DNA from: Edaphobacter bradus
Lineage (GTDB): Bacteria > Acidobacteriota > Terriglobia > Terriglobales > Acidobacteriaceae
Length of the DNA stretch: 64,000 bases
Direction: 5' to 3'
Assembly: GCF_025685645.1 (NCBI RefSeq)
Contig: NZ_JAGSYF010000007.1
Span: 48,504-112,503 of the forward strand
Part shown: piece by piece, positions 60,795-64,000 of the stretch
How the letters are laid out: each line of letters begins with the position of its first letter
How positions within the stretch are numbered: position 1 is the stretch's first letter
Notes under the pieces: generated by a model
Database searches by the model: none
What the model saw: only the letters and a program-made list of their open reading frames with translations
What the model was told of the DNA's origin: nothing
Made by a program: the position numbers and the translations under genes

Positions 60795-61343
60795 ATGGAG
60801 CTCATACCTCAGACGAATAACGGGCCCAAAGTGGAATCTTCCGGGCGTCGTTCATTTTTAGGTGCTCTGCTTGGATTGAGTACAGCGGCGGTGAGTGCGC
60901 TGTTGGCCGTTCCTCTTGTACGCTTCGTGACCTATCCACTGCGCAAAGCCGCTTCGGACACTGTTTGGTCGGATCTGGGGCCGGTGCAGGAATTCGCCTC
61001 AATTACTGCGCCAATCGCAAAGACCATTACGCTGGAACGTCGCGATGCCTGGCAGAGCACCTCATCCCAGAAGGCGGTATACGTGCTGCCGCCAAAGGAT
61101 GGGCAATTCCGGATACTGTCGCCCATCTGCCCGCATCTGGGTTGCTCGATCCGCTGGATAGATGCTGAGGGAAAATTTATCTGCCCGTGTCATACAGGAT
61201 CGTTCACGGCAACCGGAGAGCGCATTGTAGGACCACCACCTCGCTCTATGGATTCCCTTGAATCAAAGGTTGAGGGTGGATTGTTGAAGGTACGCTACCA
61301 GTATTTTCGTCAATTAATCCCCAACAAAGAGCCAATGGCCTGA
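60795..61343 (+). CDS. Rieske [2Fe-2S] protein of a cytochrome bc complex
   Basis: 182 aa from ATG 60795 (CTAAGGAGTGG); the open frame to 60720 overlaps the cytochrome gene. Tat-like/one-helix N-terminus (RRSFLGALLGLSTAAVSALL). Cluster boxes CPHLGC (with SICPH) and CPCHTGSF, with the Cys and His ligands all present, then the Pro loop (GPPPRS). Accepts one electron from quinol and passes it to a cytochrome. It ends 14 nt before the cytochrome b gene, so both form one complex. Confidence 0.95.
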   Translation: MELIPQTNNGPKVESSGRRSFLGALLGLSTAAVSALLAVPLVRFVTYPLRKAASDTVWSDLGPVQEFASITAPIAKTITLERRDAWQSTSSQKAVYVLPPKDGQFRILSPICPHLGCSIRWIDAEGKFICPCHTGSFTATGERIVGPPPRSMDSLESKVEGGLLKVRYQYFRQLIPNKEPMA

Positions 61344-61357
61344 GGCGGAGGAAATCC

Positions 61358-62827
61358 ATGACGAATAAAGCCACACCTGAGCCGCCAGCCCACTCCAACG
61401 TCGGAGCGCGGTTTGATAACTGGCTGGACACGCGCACGGGCATCCACGCTCTGCTGCATGAGACGCTCGACGAACCGATTCCAGGCGGCGCCAGTTGGGC
61501 CTATGTCTTCGGCTCGGGGCTGCTCTTCCTTTTTGTTTCCCAAATTATCACTGGCGTTTGCCTGGCCTTGTACTACGTGCCATCGGCAGACCATGCACAT
61601 ACCACTGTCGCGTACATTGTGAAGGTGGTCACGTCGGGATCGTTTATCCGCAGCATTCATGCGTATGGATCGAGCGGCATCATCATCCTGCTTCTGTTGC
61701 ACATCGGGCAAACCATCCTCTATGGGTCCTACAAAGGGCGTCGTGAACTGCTGTGGCTCTCCGGCTGCATCCTGCTCGCGCTGATGCTCGGCATGGCCTT
61801 CACCGGATATCTCCTGCCCTGGGACGAGAAGTCATATTTTGCCAGTGCGGTGGGAACGAACCTTGTTGCAGAAGTCCCATTCCTTGGGCCGACATTACAG
61901 AAGCTGATACGGGGCGGCGACCAGATGGGGACATTGACAGTCTCCCGCTTTTACGTGATGCATGTATTCGTTCTGCCCGCCTTGCTGACTGGCTTCCTTG
62001 CAGCGCATGTCTTTTTCTTTCGCAAAGCAGGCGCGGCAGGCCCGATTAAGGAAGACCCGGTATACCCCAAACTGCCACCTGTCCCGTTCTATCCCCGCCA
62101 GGTGATCATCGATGCCCTTTTTGCCCTTGTGCTGATCGGGATACTGGCCATCGTTACGATCAAGATCCCGATGGATTTGGGCCCAGCGGCAAACCCGGCA
62201 AATACTTCATTTCTGCCGCGTCCGGAATGGTATTACCGGCCGGCGTTTCAGTGGCTCAAATATTTGAGTGGCCGCTGGTCTCTAATTGGCGGAATCCTCC
62301 TGCCTGCTGTCCTCGCGTTGATCTTTGCTGCCGTGCCATTTCTGGATCGACGACTCGAGCGCCGTCCCTGGCGCCGGCCAATCGTAGTGGGCGCATTCTC
62401 TCTCTTCCTGGTTGCTTACACGCTCCTCGGTGTAGCCAGCTATCGGGATGACTACTACAAAGATCCTGGAGTGGCGGCGCAGATGCACAAGCAGGAAGAG
62501 GACGCGAGAGCATTCATGCAACAGCCCTTCGTGCCAGAAGCGGCCGCTGGAAGCGCATCGGCTGCGCTGGCTTCTGCTGATCCAAAGGTGTTGAAGGGGC
62601 AGGCTCTCTTTCAGGCTGGGTCATGCAACTCCTGTCACGGAGATGGAGGCATAGGCACTGCGGCAGCAGGTCCTCTGACGGGCGCCGGCCAGAAATTTAC
62701 AGACGCGCGACTGATTGCGCTCCTTCGTACACCAGACAATAAGATGATCAGCGGCGGAATGACGCCTGTAGATCTGAGCCAGGATGATCTGGAAGCATTG
62801 GCCGCATATCTTCGCCAACTGCACTGA
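61358..62827 (+). CDS. cytochrome b with a fused C-terminal cytochrome c domain
   Basis: 489 aa. N-terminal part is a full-length cytochrome b: SIHAYGSSGIIILLLLHIGQ and MHVFVLPALLTGFLAAHVFF carry the four heme His ligands, and PRPEWYYRPAFQWLKYLS is the conserved PEWY quinol-site region. After about residue 400 comes a Pro/Ala linker (AAGSASAALASADPKVLKGQ) and a class-I cytochrome c with CNSCH and MISGGMTPVDLS (Met ligand). This joins cytochrome b and the c1-like electron acceptor in one chain, which explains the lack of a separate c1 gene. AGGCGGAGG before the ATG. Last gene of the operon. Confidence 0.93.
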   Translation: MTNKATPEPPAHSNVGARFDNWLDTRTGIHALLHETLDEPIPGGASWAYVFGSGLLFLFVSQIITGVCLALYYVPSADHAHTTVAYIVKVVTSGSFIRSIHAYGSSGIIILLLLHIGQTILYGSYKGRRELLWLSGCILLALMLGMAFTGYLLPWDEKSYFASAVGTNLVAEVPFLGPTLQKLIRGGDQMGTLTVSRFYVMHVFVLPALLTGFLAAHVFFFRKAGAAGPIKEDPVYPKLPPVPFYPRQVIIDALFALVLIGILAIVTIKIPMDLGPAANPANTSFLPRPEWYYRPAFQWLKYLSGRWSLIGGILLPAVLALIFAAVPFLDRRLERRPWRRPIVVGAFSLFLVAYTLLGVASYRDDYYKDPGVAAQMHKQEEDARAFMQQPFVPEAAAGSASAALASADPKVLKGQALFQAGSCNSCHGDGGIGTAAAGPLTGAGQKFTDARLIALLRTPDNKMISGGMTPVDLSQDDLEALAAYLRQLH

Positions 62828-62890
62828 TGCCAACTTTCGTGATTAGACGAACTCGTCTCTCGTGTCTCAAAGAAGGCGCATTGAGATTCC

Positions 62891-62910
62891 GCGTGCGATA
62901 TATCGCACGC
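62891..62910. promoter_or_regulatory. perfect 20-bp palindrome downstream of the operon
   Basis: GCGTGCGATATATCGCACGC, perfectly symmetric. It lies 64 nt past the cytochrome b stop. No T-run follows, so it looks more like an operator or a cruciform than a terminator. No gene start lies close downstream, apart from the zinc-finger gene on the other strand. Confidence 0.6.
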
Positions 62911-63030
62911 GACGCCCCGCGCAACCCGGATTGGAGTCAGTGACAAACCCCTGAATTGCTGCAACTGGAGGTACCGCGAGCTTCAATCAGTCCCGACAAA
63001 CGCCCATCTGTTCCCTCAAAATGCTAGAAC

Positions 63031-63260
63031 CCCCAGGACGAGGCGCGGGCCGAGGAAGATTTCCTTTCCCGCCAACCCCTACGAGCAAAAGTACCCGACT
63101 AGAGAGAGAACCCATCCCATAACCAAGCTCAGCATCCCGGACAGGGAGTCAGAACACCCTAGGGTGTCGCTCAAGTCCCAGCGCAATACATCCACCACTC
63201 ACACCTATGGCAGTAGATCAACGAACTCGGCAAGGCATCTCAGACCCTCTTAGGAAGCCG
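63031..63260. repeat. direct repeat copy A, about 230 bp
   Basis: It shares with 63768-64000, in the same order, GAGGCGCGGGCCG, AACCCCTACGAGCAA, AGAGAGAACC.CATCCCATAAC, GGCAGTAGATC.ACGAACTCGGC and AGGAAGCC, separated by diverged stretches. No coding frame. Both copies flank the zinc-finger gene. Could be a mobile repeat, a conserved non-coding RNA or recombination target. Confidence 0.8.
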
Positions 63261-63289
63261 GGGCACGAGCTACCGATCCCATCCGTGAA

Positions 63290-63712
63290 CTACAGCAGTT
63301 TCTGTAGTTGTTGATGTTTGCGGAGCTGGTTTCTCATCCGTTTAGCTTTCTTTCTGCATTTGTCGGAGCAGTAGACGTTGGTAGTTTTGCTATCCTTGGC
63401 GGCCTGGAGTCGGTCGTTTGGGATGGGACCGCGGCAACAGTGGCAAGTACCTGAAGGGATGGGAGGCGGATCGGCGATCCGGCGTAGTCTCTTCTGGGAC
63501 TGATCGGCGTGACCGATATGGAACCTGAGGCAGTCATAGCACTGGTAGGCGAGGATGAGTTCTCCGGTCCTGTAGGAGGCCTTTTCGGCGGCGATCTCGG
63601 CCTGGGTGATGGAGGGATAGCGGCGCTTGCCGTGGCAACGCCGCAGTGAAGCGGGGTTGGTCCAAGGTGGTTGGATGGGCACGGATTCTCCTTTGGGAGG
63701 AGAGTGTGGCAT
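63290..63712 (-). CDS. small Cys-rich zinc-finger protein
   Basis: 140 aa from ATG 63712; the open frame goes on to 63811 into the repeat. KRRYPSITQAEIAAEKASYR is followed by YQCYDCLRFHIGH, then CHCC and VYCSDKCRKKAKRMRNQLRK. Two Cys groups of this kind bind zinc, and the Lys/Arg-rich tail suggests nucleic-acid binding. The FHIGH/CYDC block occurs in small proteins of unknown function. Between two long direct repeats, so it may move as a unit with them. Confidence 0.65.
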   Translation of the reverse strand: MPHSPPKGESVPIQPPWTNPASLRRCHGKRRYPSITQAEIAAEKASYRTGELILAYQCYDCLRFHIGHADQSQKRLRRIADPPPIPSGTCHCCRGPIPNDRLQAAKDSKTTNVYCSDKCRKKAKRMRNQLRKHQQLQKLL

Positions 63713-63767
63713 TGTAGCCTGGTTTCTCCAAAGGCCCTCCCATCGTCCTTTATGAACAGGTATTAGC

Positions 63768-64000
63768 AGCAGGGGGAGGCGCGGGCCGGGGAAGAGTTCC
63801 TGTCCCAACAACCCCTACGAGCAAGAGAACCCAGACTATAGAGAGAACCCCATCCCATAACCAAGCCCAGCAGCCCAGACCGAGAGCCAGAACCCCTCCT
63901 CCAGACTGTCGCCTAAGTCCCACAAAAATACCCCACCACCCACTACTCCGGCAGTAGATCCACGAACTCGGCAGGCATCTCAGGCCACCCAGGAAGCCAG
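63768..64000. repeat. direct repeat copy B, continuing to the window edge
   Basis: Second copy of the repeat at 63031-63260; GAGGCGCGGGCCG starts at 63776 and AGGAAGCC ends at the last bases. It may extend outside the window. Confidence 0.8.

Noticed and set aside
1..64000. CRISPR array, rRNA operon, complete tRNA gene
   Set aside because: No regularly spaced short repeats, no rRNA-like sequence, and only a tRNA 3' fragment (46912-46956) were seen.

Overview
The window looks like chromosome of a soil-type Acidobacteriota (Terriglobia-like; inferred, not tested). The reasons are moderately high GC, arrays of cytochrome P460 genes, many secreted glycoside hydrolases, clusters of universal stress proteins (Usp), and a porin-cytochrome/bc operon. 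No rRNA, complete tRNA or CRISPR array was seen.

Layout. 0-3 kb: the 3' part of an aldo/keto reductase, a strong terminator, an IS630 transposase scrap, and a GC-rich medium-chain reductase gene that looks imported, with a decayed partial copy 1.4 kb downstream. 3-22.3 kb: a redox and detoxification neighbourhood. It holds three tandem cytochrome P460 genes plus a 39-codon relic of a fourth, an epoxide-hydrolase-like enzyme, an AraC regulator, three AhpD/CMD-fold proteins, three small cupins, an isocitrate lyase/PEP mutase-family enzyme, an epimerase, a diheme cytochrome c lipoprotein, a MocR regulator, DoxX, an orphan NarL-type regulator lacking its phospho-acceptor Asp, an SDR lacking its catalytic Lys, and msrB-msrA.

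22.6-36.9 kb: a carbohydrate locus. It has a six-hairpin glycosidase, a broken PfkB kinase, a SIS-domain sugar-phosphate enzyme, a DMT permease, the tail of an MFS sugar porter, a GH59 galactosylceramidase-like enzyme, a GH20 hexosaminidase frameshifted exactly at its catalytic motif, a GH3 beta-glucosidase with PA14 domain, and a LacI regulator. 37.3-47 kb: a decayed integrative element. A Trb-type conjugation cluster (trbC, D, E, G, I, J and two small genes; trbE, G, I and J all frameshifted) is followed by a LysR regulator, an excisionase-like gene and a chimeric, multiply frameshifted tyrosine integrase, which abuts a 45-bp copy of the 3' end of a tRNA-Val gene.

47.4-62.8 kb: the part most worth attention. 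Four tandem-domain Usp proteins, an HdeD-like membrane protein, a zinc-ribbon protein, oleate hydratase, a Cys-rich micro-protein and a six-heme-gene-class respiratory operon surround one CRP/FNR-family regulator. Its recognition helix carries the CRP-type RETVxR signature. Six copies of a palindrome of the form TGTGA-N6-TCACA (CRP consensus, one with variant outer bases) sit upstream of these genes. The last site precedes an operon encoding a periplasmic decaheme cytochrome (DmsE/MtrA-like), an outer-membrane beta-barrel, a monoheme cytochrome c, a Rieske protein and a cytochrome b fused to a C-terminal cytochrome c. Together these could link the quinol pool to an electron acceptor or donor outside the cell. 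The regulator carries an N-terminal Cys cluster that might sense redox state.

62.8-64 kb: a perfect 20-bp palindrome, then a zinc-finger gene bracketed by two imperfect direct repeats of about 230 bp.
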